A stretch of DNA of 64,000 bases from CAYSAQ01 sp964429235. Lineage in GTDB: Bacteria; Margulisbacteria; Riflemargulisbacteria; GWF2-35-9; DYQY01. A program made the translations under genes and the position numbers. The stretch covers positions 8,601 to 72,600 of the forward strand of contig CAYSAQ010000010.1 in assembly GCA_964429235.1 (NCBI GenBank). Direction: 5' to 3'. Below the pieces are notes generated by a model. It saw only the letters and a list, made by a program, of their open reading frames with translations. It searched no databases and was not told the origin of the DNA. Of the stretch, positions 53,485 through 61,439 are shown one piece after another (position 1 is the stretch's first letter; each line of letters starts with the position of its first letter).

Positions 53485-54425
53485 TGATACACCCTTTTAT
53501 CGAAACGTTTTGCCAAGGTAATAATTTCATTAATACGTGCAATAGAATCCACCCAATCTAGAGGAATCTGATTGTAACCATACAAAATACCAGCAATTCC
53601 ACCAGTTAAGGCACCAATGGTATCTGTATCATGCCCGAGATTTACAGCACGAAGAACAGTGTCAGAATAAGTAGAACCTTTTAACACACACCACAAACAA
53701 GCTTCCAATGTATCCACAACATAGCCAGTTGAGCGGATCTCATTTTCACTAAAAGTAGCTATATTATTATCGAGTATTCGAGAAAATACAGATAAATGTT
53801 CCTTATATTCTTTCTCATGATAAAGAGCTTTAGTTACTTGCTGACAATAGCTATAGGCGATATCAGGAGTAACACCGTTTAATAGCTGGATTGCAAATTC
53901 AGTATATATAACACAGGCTATTTGTGATATCGGATGAGCATGTGTTATTGCGGAAACTTCGTGTACAATTTTTTGTCGGTATTTAAAATCCCACTCATCC
54001 TTCAAAAAATAGGCCAAGGGTAATGTTCTCATAAGTGAACCGTTTCCATTATCCATAAGCTCACTTAATCCGGATTTATTGGCAGGGATTCCAATATGCA
54101 ACATTTCCATAGCAGCATAAGTGGTTGCACCTATATCAAATACATATCCTCGTGCTGTCCAATGATTGTCGTAATACCAGCTATGTAAAGTATCAGCAAT
54201 CTTCTGTAAATCGTAACCATAGTAAAGACTTTCAACAACACAAAACATTTGAGAACTGTCGTCAGACCAAGTGCCTGGTTCTTGCTTGTGTGTACCATTA
54301 CCACGCATCCCTAAAACAGGGTCACTAGACAGATCCTTCCTGTTTTTAAACTCTACTGGCACACCTAGTGCGTCAGCAACACAAAACCCAAGCAAGCCGC
54401 GAATTGGTGCATTATGATATTTCAT
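53466..54425 (-). CDS. ADP-ribosylglycohydrolase family protein
   Basis: A 319-aa DraG/ARH-type hydrolase. Metal-site motifs are GTWSDDSSQMFCVVESL near residues 51-67 and NLGHDTDTIGALTGGIAGI near 262-280; the N-terminal RGLLGFCVADALGVPVEF is also typical. It removes ADP-ribose from proteins or nucleic acids in characterised relatives. Both aspartate pairs are intact. It leads the small operon with DUF6508 and the zinc ribbon; no ADP-ribosyltransferase is recognisable nearby. Confidence 0.9.
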   Translation of the reverse strand: MKYHNAPIRGLLGFCVADALGVPVEFKNRKDLSSDPVLGMRGNGTHKQEPGTWSDDSSQMFCVVESLYYGYDLQKIADTLHSWYYDNHWTARGYVFDIGATTYAAMEMLHIGIPANKSGLSELMDNGNGSLMRTLPLAYFLKDEWDFKYRQKIVHEVSAITHAHPISQIACVIYTEFAIQLLNGVTPDIAYSYCQQVTKALYHEKEYKEHLSVFSRILDNNIATFSENEIRSTGYVVDTLEACLWCVLKGSTYSDTVLRAVNLGHDTDTIGALTGGIAGILYGYNQIPLDWVDSIARINEIITLAKRFDKRVYQCSRVQ

Positions 54426-54504
54426 TCATACCTCCTATTGTTGTTATAAAATTGTGGAATAGTTATATCGGAATCTTTGAATCCGATTATTTTAGATCAA
54501 TGTC

Positions 54505-55818
54505 TTAAATTATTAACTCTAAGAAACCTTTTCCATTTCGGCAAATTCCAGCCCAAATTAAAATTCCTGCAATAGGAGTAATCCTTCTAAAAACGGTATC
54601 TCCTTCTTTTTTACCGTATATTTTAAAAGCGATATGCCCTTCTATTGAAGTAAAAGGCAAAAGGTTATCACCAAGTTTCCCATTAACAGCATTTCCCTTT
54701 ACTGCTTTACCTCCCATTTGTTTTAAAAAACTAACAACCTCTTCAAATACTTTCCATTCTAGTATTAATGGTTTTACTCCTAGATTATCAACAAGAATTC
54801 CTTCTTCTCTAACTAATTCAGCAGAAAAAGTATTAATGGCGTTGTTCTTTTTGTTTAATAAAGGAATCTTCACTTTAGACTCAGAATTTTCTTTTAGTTT
54901 TTTAGAAATTATCTCTTTTATATTTCTATCCTCAGGGATATTAAAACTCTTTTTCAAATCATACCCAATCATAAAAAGAGCTGCTTCCATAGCGCGCAGT
55001 GCTCCAGTTTCTAAAGTAAGCTTTCCAAAACCATGTTGATTAATAATTTTTAATAACAGCCAATTTGCCTTGAGATTACATCTTATATGCGCATCTGAAT
55101 TATTTGTAAGTTGTTTAAATTTATATATTCCTTTAAAAGGATTTCTAAGTTTTGCTTTCGGAGTGTTTTTAATCTTTGGATCTTCCTTTGCCTGTCCCCA
55201 ATAAAAATGCAGTTCATCTGGGATATAGGATATCCTATTTTCCTCAAGAAATAATCTTACTAAATAGCCTAATGCAGCTCCAACTCTGCCATCGTAGATA
55301 ATAAAATTATCGAACAACAGTGAGTATATCTTGGTATAGCCTGCATTCATTTTAATATCTTTATATTCTTTTTTTAATTCAGGAGATATCACTATACTAT
55401 TTTCAACTTTTTCATATATTTCAAATAAGTTATCTTTATTTTCTTCCAAATATTTCAGATTCCCTCTCTCCTTACTTCCCAATACACCACCCCAGGCAAG
55501 TATTTCTTTAGACGCATTATACAATTCCGTATTGTCATGATTTGCGTAAGCCTTTTTTATTTCATTTGTTAAGTGGGATAAAACCTTTTTATTAGATTCA
55601 AATCCACGATTATCTATGTTTAGTTGATTATGCCATTTAGGACTAATAGGCCAAGAATACTTTTCGTATGCATTATAGATAGATGTGCAGGACCAATGTT
55701 CTTTATTTTTTACGTCATCATATTCGTGTTCGAAGTTATCCGTAAGCTTATCCTTGATCCAATTAACAAAATCTATAACCATTGGTTGATTTAGGTATTC
55801 TTTTTCTTTCATAAACAT
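54505..55818 (-). CDS. Unknown protein with possible OGG-like core
   Basis: A 437-aa protein. It resembles the 46759-47820 protein in two places: SKEILAWGGVLG (103-114) and GYTKIYSLLFDNFIIYDGRVG (160-180), the latter with an aspartate at a matching position. The rest, including FHFYWGQAKED-like and LRAMEAALFMIGYDL segments, is not recognised. A GGGAGC ribosome site precedes the ATG at 55818. It stands first in the long minus-strand run of the island. Confidence 0.45.
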   Translation of the reverse strand: MFMKEKEYLNQPMVIDFVNWIKDKLTDNFEHEYDDVKNKEHWSCTSIYNAYEKYSWPISPKWHNQLNIDNRGFESNKKVLSHLTNEIKKAYANHDNTELYNASKEILAWGGVLGSKERGNLKYLEENKDNLFEIYEKVENSIVISPELKKEYKDIKMNAGYTKIYSLLFDNFIIYDGRVGAALGYLVRLFLEENRISYIPDELHFYWGQAKEDPKIKNTPKAKLRNPFKGIYKFKQLTNNSDAHIRCNLKANWLLLKIINQHGFGKLTLETGALRAMEAALFMIGYDLKKSFNIPEDRNIKEIISKKLKENSESKVKIPLLNKKNNAINTFSAELVREEGILVDNLGVKPLILEWKVFEEVVSFLKQMGGKAVKGNAVNGKLGDNLLPFTSIEGHIAFKIYGKKEGDTVFRRITPIAGILIWAGICRNGKGFLELII

Positions 55819-56323
55819 TTAGCTCCCTTTTGAAATATTATTACTTTTATCATAACTCATTTTCTTTTTTATTATTTTGAACTTTAAAAAACTATTAAAT
55901 TTTGCATCATAATTGAGCCTCCTTTCAAGGTTATTTCTATGAATTATTATTAATACCTATTAAATTAAATAAATATTATATTAAAATTCTTCGATATATT
56001 AAAAAGACAATGAAATTACTTGGAGAAAACATAAACTTTTTGACTGTATATATAACGTGATGTGTTCTAAGTTCGTATTTTGTCTTTGCGCTTGGTTTTA
56101 TTGCACCTAGCGAAAAGAGTGATAGATGAAGTTAATGAATGAAACGTAGCATCTCGATACTATTGCTCCATCTCGATACATCCACCTGAGGTGGACACTC
56201 GATGACCAGCAATCACTCGATGACCTTAGCATCAACTCCTAAGTAATACAGATATATTAGAAAACGTTCAACAAGGTCACCGAGTGATTTCCTCCGGAAA
56301 TTGTATCGAGGGGAATGGCAGGT

Positions 56324-56447
56324 TCAATTAACCTCAAATTCCTCCCCATCCTCCAACACCACTACACCTTCAAAACACTTCTTAAAATCATCTCTATACT
56401 CAGTATGAACCGGAATCAACGTCTTTGGTTTTAATGCAGATGCAAAT
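56324..56447 (-). pseudogene. MBL-fold gene 3' fragment A
   Basis: Encodes the last ~41 codons of an MBL-fold hydrolase: LFASALKPKTLIPVHTEYRD, then a KKCFEGVVVLEDGEEFEVN ending at TGA. The 5' edge (56447) is abrupt. This is the sequence after the last metal ligands in RNase J-like and related beta-CASP proteins. One of five copies. Confidence 0.75.
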
Positions 56448-56535
56448 AAACTTATAAAGCTATTTATTATGATAATAATAATAATAAATGTTTAATATTT
56501 GGCATAGTTGGGTATATAATAGGCATATAAAGGTT

Positions 56536-56588
56536 CCGCTTCGATGATAAGAGCCCATGGGGCTCTCTCTTATGAGTAGTTGAAGCGG
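56536..56588. terminator. Large imperfect hairpin after the DUF3800 gene
   Basis: Outer stem CCGCTTC...GAAGCGG, then ATAAGAG...CTCTTAT, then AGAGCCCATGGGGCTCT at the tip. It starts 7 bp after the DUF3800 stop in the direction of transcription. No T-run follows, so intrinsic termination is uncertain; a structural or recombination site is possible. Confidence 0.4.
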
Positions 56589-56595
56589 TCATAAT

Positions 56596-57267
56596 TTAAT
56601 AAAATATTTCATTTCCTTTTTCAAATAAATCCAACTCACTAGTAATATTAGCTTTTATTTTGTCATAATATGATGAATCATTGTTTGTCCATTTCCTGTA
56701 AATAGCCCAGTTCATATAATCTACTATTTGTAAGTCAAAATTAGATTTTGAGTCATGATGAAAAAGCTTATATTGACACTTTTTATTTAACAATTCATGG
56801 ATGCTTAGTTTGATTGCTTTTTCTACAGATTTTCGTTTCTTCTTATTAGGAATGGCATCAGTAAAAATAATGACTCCATCAAATTCTGAGAGGTTATATT
56901 TTCCAAGCACATAGGAAAGCAATTTTTTGCAAATCATTGGATAAAATTTTTCTGGTTTATATAGTGCTGGAACTGTTTTGTTTTTTTCTATTAGTACAGT
57001 ATCAATTCTTAAATCTTTTAAATTATCAGTTATAATATCAAATACTTTATTTCTTGTTTTTCCATGATCTTCAGATGCGTGAAAATATTCAATACCTAAT
57101 CCTTCTTCAATTAAATCATATTTGAGATAAATTAGTTCTTTTGCCGCTCTGAACGGGCGATATTTTGATAAACAAGTTAATGTAAAATACTTAGTTCCTG
57201 AAGGCGAAAAATCAAAATTACCAGATTCATCAATGAATAGATATAAATATTTTTTTCTATCAGTCAC
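56596..57267 (-). CDS. DUF3800 family protein
   Basis: A 223-aa RNase H-like protein. The family motifs are LYLFIDESGNFDF (residues 8-20), a central FDGVIIFTDAIPNKKKRK and a C-terminal SKSNFDLQIVDYMNWAIYRK, giving the acidic residues of a possible active site. Function is unsettled; the family is frequent on mobile and defence DNA. The start is a GTG at 57267 with AAAAGG upstream. Cassette 1 of the right-hand region. Confidence 0.85.
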   Translation of the reverse strand: MTDRKKYLYLFIDESGNFDFSPSGTKYFTLTCLSKYRPFRAAKELIYLKYDLIEEGLGIEYFHASEDHGKTRNKVFDIITDNLKDLRIDTVLIEKNKTVPALYKPEKFYPMICKKLLSYVLGKYNLSEFDGVIIFTDAIPNKKKRKSVEKAIKLSIHELLNKKCQYKLFHHDSKSNFDLQIVDYMNWAIYRKWTNNDSSYYDKIKANITSELDLFEKGNEIFY

Positions 57268-57594
57268 TTATCAATATTACCTTTTCTGCATTATTATTTT
57301 TGCTCAAGTCTTTATACTATACGCCAATTCCCTTATTTAATGTAGGATTCCCGCCCTATATTAATATATTAGAAGTGATTATTTTGGCTTCCCAACTGTT
57401 TGTACGAATTAGAAAGAGTAGATTAACATCAAAGCGGGAACTCTCCGACTTCGAGTATGCGAGAATCGACAACAACCTTTGCCCTATTCTTTTTCAAGCG
57501 TGATTTAATTGTAGTTTTTCTTTGAGAAAGTTTTGGGAAGCCTTGGCGGGATTTTAAGGGCGGCTAAGAGCCCTTATAGAGTGCAGAGCCCCTT
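57268..57594. repeat. Spacer with interspersed repeat and inverted stem unit
   Basis: 57318-57360 carries TATACGCCAATTCCCTTATT and AATGTAGGATTCCCG, the interspersed repeat also at 60615, 62500 and 63700. 57535-57580 (TTGGCGGGATTTTAAGGGCG to GAGCCCTTA) is the inverted counterpart of 31062-31097. No gene seen. Confidence 0.6.
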
Positions 57595-57867
57595 TTAATT
57601 GATTAAGAATTCCTCTTTATCATCCAAAACCACAACATTATCAAAACACTTCTTAAAATCATCTCTATACTCAGTATGAACCGGAATAAGCATCTTTGGT
57701 TTTAATGCAGATGCAAATTGCTTTAATGCCTCTAAATCAGCATCACCACTAGTATGAGCATATACAAAGTCACATCTGTTCCTTAGGCTCTCATACGTTT
57801 TTACGGTGCTTGCCTTACTGTACCCCTCTTCCAAGTATCCAAGCCATTGTGAGTAGATTAAAGTCGC
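57595..57867 (-). pseudogene. MBL-fold gene 3' fragment B
   Basis: The longest copy, about 91 codons. Upstream of a TTG that could be taken as a start, the frame continues as ATLIYSQWLGYLEEGYSKAS, which is internal protein sequence. Then CDFVYAHTSGDADLEALKQF and LIPVHTEYRDDFKKCF to the stop at 57595. The expected His of SGHAD is Asp here. It has no start codon of its own and joins the spacer repeat at 57868. Confidence 0.75.
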
Positions 57868-58054
57868 ATATCCAAATAATTAAATTCATTCCGTTTTAAC
57901 TTTGTAATTATTTTATTGCACCTAGCGTAAAGAGCAATACTCGATGACCGGTAATCAGCAGCCTATTATCTTTATCTAAAAAACGTTCAACAAGTTCCCC
58001 GAGTGGTTTCCTCCGGAAATTGTATCGAGGGGAATAAGTAGCTGACTGAGGGAG

Positions 58055-58885
58055 CTATTCTTTATTTTTTGTTAATTTTTTTTCTTGAGATTTTACTTTT
58101 CTTTCTAGTTTTTTTATATCTTCTTCTGGTTCAAGTTCTTCAGGAATAATTCCTCGTTTAATAAGTAGGTCTCTAATATCATGATTGTTTTGCATGTGTT
58201 CTGTGGTTATAGAAGACTCTCCGTGTAAGTTATCTTTTTTTACATTAAAGTTTGTGATCTCTGCTGCTAGGTTTTTAGCTGTTATTGTTACTGTTGGTAA
58301 GAAATCTGCTAAAGGACGTCCTTTTGGGATATCAAGCATGTTTTTCATTGCTCGAGTGTTATTGCCACCAAATAGTATTGCGTCACCTTTGAATCTTATT
58401 CTTCCAAATCCTTTTTCATCTACGCCACGTTCATATATATTTTTTGATAATTCTGTTTCAGATGCTCTTAATTTTTGTCTAGCTTCTAGCCTTTCATTAA
58501 GTTTTAATCGTTCTTCTATTAATTCTTGTTTTCTTGTTTGGGTAGCGAAATAGCTTTGAGCAAAGGCTATAATTGCTTTAGATGAATCACCATTTTGAGC
58601 AATAATATAACAGGCGTAACGAGTAAGCATGATATCTTCTACTTCTCGTTTAGATCCTGAACCTAATTCCACCATTTTGTTAACTCCAACAAAATGGTTT
58701 TCAATTATTTGCTCACTATTAATACAAGCATCCATTGCTTTTTCTATAACGTTTCTAAAATTTCTCCATTCACTATATCCAAGTAACTCTTGAATATCTC
58801 TAGCAAACCAAAACTCAACGTTGTCTTTTTTAAACATATTTTCATTAAATGTTTTATACATTCTCGCAATTTTCATTTTTTCCAT
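58055..58885 (-). CDS. dinD: DNA damage-inducible protein D
   Basis: A 276-aa protein from the ATG at 58885 (MEKMKIARMYKTFNENMF), which has AAGGAG 8 bp upstream; a longer frame reaches 58939 but adds a Cys/Trp-rich stretch unlike the family. A BRO-like N-terminal domain (EFWFARDIQELLGYSEWRNF) is followed by the conserved MLTRYACYIIAQNGDSSK and the DinD C-terminus (YERGVDEKGFGRIRFKGDAI, KGRPLADFLPTVTITAKNLA). In E. coli DinD inhibits RecA filaments and is SOS induced. A hairpin (ATTTTGTTG/CAACAAAAT) lies at 58905-58930. Confidence 0.92.
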   Translation of the reverse strand: MEKMKIARMYKTFNENMFKKDNVEFWFARDIQELLGYSEWRNFRNVIEKAMDACINSEQIIENHFVGVNKMVELGSGSKREVEDIMLTRYACYIIAQNGDSSKAIIAFAQSYFATQTRKQELIEERLKLNERLEARQKLRASETELSKNIYERGVDEKGFGRIRFKGDAILFGGNNTRAMKNMLDIPKGRPLADFLPTVTITAKNLAAEITNFNVKKDNLHGESSITTEHMQNNHDIRDLLIKRGIIPEELEPEEDIKKLERKVKSQEKKLTKNKE

Positions 58886-59010
58886 AATTAACTCCTTTTG
58901 ATGCGTATTATTTTGTTGAAGCCAACAAAATGACCACAATCTTTTATTTATCTGTGTTTTAAGCTTTCGTAATTTTAAGTTTCTTTAATAAATAATTTCT
59001 TTAAGTGGTG

Positions 59011-59027
59011 TGTGCAAATTTTGCACA
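59011..59027. promoter_or_regulatory. 17-bp inverted repeat upstream of dinD
   Basis: TGTGCAAA, a central T, TTTGCACA: a perfect 8+1+8 dyad, 126 bp upstream of the dinD start. It may be an operator for dinD. It does not match the known E. coli or Bacillus LexA boxes. Confidence 0.4.
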
Positions 59028-59144
59028 TACCTAAATATTACATTAAGCAAGATTAATTTAAAACTACATGGATATATTTGTCTTTGTAATTGGTTTTATT
59101 GTACCTAGCTTGTGCTGAGCGAAGTCGAAGCAAGGTGCCGAGGC

Positions 59145-59242
59145 TTAGGAATTAACCTCGTGCAATTCTCCATCTTCAACCACCACAACATTATCAAAAT
59201 GCTCTTTAAAATCCTCTTTATGTTCAGCATGTCCACTAGTAT
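59145..59242 (-). pseudogene. MBL-fold gene 3' fragment C (internal deletion)
   Basis: Reads TSGHAEHKEDFKEHFDNVVV to the stop at 59147-59145. Relative to copy E 66 bp (22 codons) are missing between two TCAGyATG repeats, so the frame is kept but the ALKPxTLIPVHT stretch is lost. Confidence 0.7.
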
Positions 59243-59267
59243 ATAAATAGCATATAGGTTAAGTCGA

Positions 59268-59410
59268 TGATAAACTTAGTTTTGTGTAAATGATAAACTT
59301 TGTTCTATATTGCTGAAAACTATTTTATTAATAATATAGCCACAAGGCCTGCCATCATTTGACATATATCAACTATTATGATAAGGTGAATTTACTAGAT
59401 TGATAAACTT
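59268..59410. promoter_or_regulatory. Three TGATAAACTT repeats upstream of the Fic gene
   Basis: Exact decamers at 59268-59277, 59291-59300 and 59401-59410; the first two are 23 bp apart, the third ends 20 bp before the Fic ATG. Possible operators for an autorepressor. The non-coding stretch 58886-59430 otherwise holds spacer repeats and fragment C. Confidence 0.45.
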
Positions 59411-59430
59411 CAAGCAAAACAAAAGGCAAA

Positions 59431-60591
59431 ATGAAAAATAAATTCACACATTTAAACCTAGATTTATTCTTACCTGAATTCGATTCTACTATTACTGATA
59501 CGATTTTAGGCCTAGAAATATTTAGGATTAGTCCCTTGGGAGGCAAGGTTAATCCTCAGTTGTTTTTCCAACTAAAGGAAGTGTTCCATTATTTTGAAAG
59601 TCTTTCTTCGGCTAGAATTGAGGGGAATAACACAACGCTTTCAGAATATATCAACACCAAAATAGAAAAGCCTGAAGCTAAATATGAAAATATTAATGAG
59701 ATTAATAATATGACTGAAGCAATGACTTTTATTGAAGATAATATTAATGATAGTAATTTTATTATCAACAGAAGTTTTATATCACAATTACATATATTAG
59801 TAACAAAAGATTTAAATAGAGAAGGAAGTGAGTCTCCTGGAGAATACAGAAAAACAAAAGTGACGATTAAAAAATCTAATCACGTGCCTCCCAATCCAGA
59901 AAAACTAATTGATTATATGGAAGAATTTTTTGAGTTCATTAATGAAAGCAGACCCAATAAGGTTAACCTACTTATTATAGCAATTGCGCATCATCGTTTT
60001 ACATGGATACATCCATTTGATAACGGTAATGGACGTGTTGTCCGATTACTTACATACACAATGTTAATTAGAGATGGATATGATGTTAAAACAGGAAGAA
60101 TCCTTAATCCGTCAGCTGCTTTTTGTATTGATAGGTCTAAATATTTTGAAATGCTTGCTTTAGCAGATAGTGGTGGTAAAGAAAATACACTTTTGTGGTG
60201 CAACTATGTTCTAACGGGTCTTCAGGACGAGTTTTCAAAGATACTCAAACTACTAAACAAAGAATACTTAATAGATAAATTTTTTATTCCAGCATTAAAA
60301 AAGTCTTATGAGGTAAAATTTATTAGTAAAGAAGAACATGCAATCTTGAAGCATTCTCTAAACAATAAATTTCAAGAGTTCGAATCAAAAGATATACTAA
60401 AGATATTTCCAGATTGGTCAGCTGTTAAAAGGTCTAGAATCATAAAAAAAATGCGAGACAAAGAGATTTTGACTGTGAGTCATTTTAATAAACAACGTTA
60501 CTTAATCAATATTATTGGGAACCATCTTCTGCGTGAAGTTTTGGATTGTCTAGATAATGAGGGATTTCTAAATTCAGCTATAAAAAATTAG
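59431..60591 (+). CDS. Fic family protein (class II)
   Basis: A 386-aa protein on the plus strand. The N-terminal inhibitory helix is SLSSARIEGNNTTLSEYI (residues 53-70) with the (S/T)xxxE(G/N) motif. The active site is HPFDNGNGRVVR near residue 192, fully conserved, so AMP transfer to a protein hydroxyl is likely; the inhibitory Glu would hold the enzyme off. A C-terminal winged-helix part (DILKIFPDWSAVKRSRIIKK) suggests DNA binding and autoregulation. It is transcribed opposite to its neighbours and is flanked by fragments C and D. Confidence 0.93.
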   Translation: MKNKFTHLNLDLFLPEFDSTITDTILGLEIFRISPLGGKVNPQLFFQLKEVFHYFESLSSARIEGNNTTLSEYINTKIEKPEAKYENINEINNMTEAMTFIEDNINDSNFIINRSFISQLHILVTKDLNREGSESPGEYRKTKVTIKKSNHVPPNPEKLIDYMEEFFEFINESRPNKVNLLIIAIAHHRFTWIHPFDNGNGRVVRLLTYTMLIRDGYDVKTGRILNPSAAFCIDRSKYFEMLALADSGGKENTLLWCNYVLTGLQDEFSKILKLLNKEYLIDKFFIPALKKSYEVKFISKEEHAILKHSLNNKFQEFESKDILKIFPDWSAVKRSRIIKKMRDKEILTVSHFNKQRYLINIIGNHLLREVLDCLDNEGFLNSAIKN

Positions 60592-60810
60592 AAGAAAAAG
60601 AATCCAGTATCAAATAAACTTATAGCAATTACCTTATTTAATGGAGTATTCCCGTCACATATTTTAAAATTTAAACTCATTCTTTAAGGCTCCTTCGATG
60701 TATAGTTCACTTAGTAAGGAACGAACTTAGTGACTATCCCTAAGGTGGGAGCTGTCGGGCAAAGCCTGACTGAGGCATTAATCCTTCCCTTACGAAGGGA
60801 AGGTGTCAGG
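60592..60810. repeat. Spacer with interspersed repeat and palindromes
   Basis: 60610-60690 is a copy of the interspersed repeat (ACCTTATTTAATGGAGTATT). 60740-60830 has the stems GGGCAAAGCC/TCAGGCTATGCCTGA and CCTTCCCTTACGAAGGGAAGG. The last stem runs into fragment D and supplies its final residues (TPFRQA). Confidence 0.65.
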
Positions 60811-61014
60811 CTATGCCTGACGGAAGGGTGTATTTACTGAGAATTCCTCGCCATCTTCAACCACAACAACATTATCAAAATGCTCTTTAAAATCATCTTT
60901 ATGTTCAGTATGAACCGGAATCAACGTCCTTGGTTTTAATGCAGATGCAAATAGCTGCAATGCTTCTAAATCAGCATGTCCACTAGTATGAGCATATACG
61001 AAATCATTCGGTGA
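60811..61014 (-). pseudogene. MBL-fold gene 3' fragment D
   Basis: Reads DFVYAHTSGHADLEALQLFA, SALKPRTLIPVHTEHKDDFK and EHFDNVVVVEDGEEFSVN, then a repeat-derived tail. The full metal-ligand motif SGHAD is kept. It is joined directly to the end of the Doc gene (stop at 61004), which overlaps the fragment's 5' edge. Confidence 0.75.
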
Positions 61015-61438
61015 TTGCATTTAATATTTCTAATTTTAAATTTTCATCATCATACTCATCATAAATAAGTGCACAAATGATTTTATGTAATAATTCTTTA
61101 TCTATTTTCCCAGCAGCTACATGATAACTAATATTTTCCATCTCATTTATGAATCTACTTACAATCTTTAGATATCCATTAAATAGTAAAAATTGAGCTC
61201 CTAGTGAAATTGATATACGTTTATTGCCATCTACAAAACAATGAAAGTTGTCTGCACAAAAACATAAATGAGTTAACTTATCTTCAAATGTTGGGTAATA
61301 ATCTTTATTCTGAATATGAGTTAGCACGCTATCTAGTTTTCCAGCATCTAATACGCCGGATTCACCACCACCACTGACTGCTATAGTCTTTTGGTGAATA
61401 TCTAATGCTTGCTCTAATGTTATATAGACTATGCTCAA
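61004..61438 (-). CDS. doc: Doc-type toxin (Fic fold)
   Basis: A 144-aa death-on-curing family protein: YITLEQALDIHQKTI at the start, GGGESGVLDAGKLDSVL, and the active site HCFVDGNKRIS near residue 68 (family HxFxDGNKR; Cys replaces Pro). Doc kinases of phage P1 phosphorylate EF-Tu. Its partner is not Phd but the RhuM-like gene 1 bp upstream. The last codons lie in the junction with fragment D. Confidence 0.88.
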   Translation of the reverse strand: MSIVYITLEQALDIHQKTIAVSGGGESGVLDAGKLDSVLTHIQNKDYYPTFEDKLTHLCFCADNFHCFVDGNKRISISLGAQFLLFNGYLKIVSRFINEMENISYHVAAGKIDKELLHKIICALIYDEYDDENLKLEILNAITE

Positions 61439-61439
61439 T

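Larger units (their letters stand above)
55819..56595. other. 777-bp non-coding spacer with repeats
   Basis: 55819-56080 is very AT-rich with no gene. 56087-56320 carries spacer repeats (TTATTGCACCTAGCG, GCATCTCGATACTATTGCTCC, CTCCGGAAATTGTATCGAGG) that recur at 57900-58035 and 62588-62700. 56324-56447 is a metallo-beta-lactamase gene fragment, followed by an (ATA)n run near 56466-56488 and a large hairpin at 56536-56588. Confidence 0.7.

Noticed and set aside
57595..57834. Independent 79-aa gene starting at TTG
   Set aside because: The frame continues upstream as MBL-like sequence, there is no ribosome site, and it is one of five 3' fragments.
59011..59027. LexA/SOS box for dinD
   Set aside because: The dyad TGTGCAAAT...TTGCACA does not match known LexA consensus sequences; kept only as a generic dyad.
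60811..61020. Independent 69-aa gene
   Set aside because: The apparent ATG lies in the end of doc, and the tail is encoded by a palindromic repeat; it is an MBL fragment.
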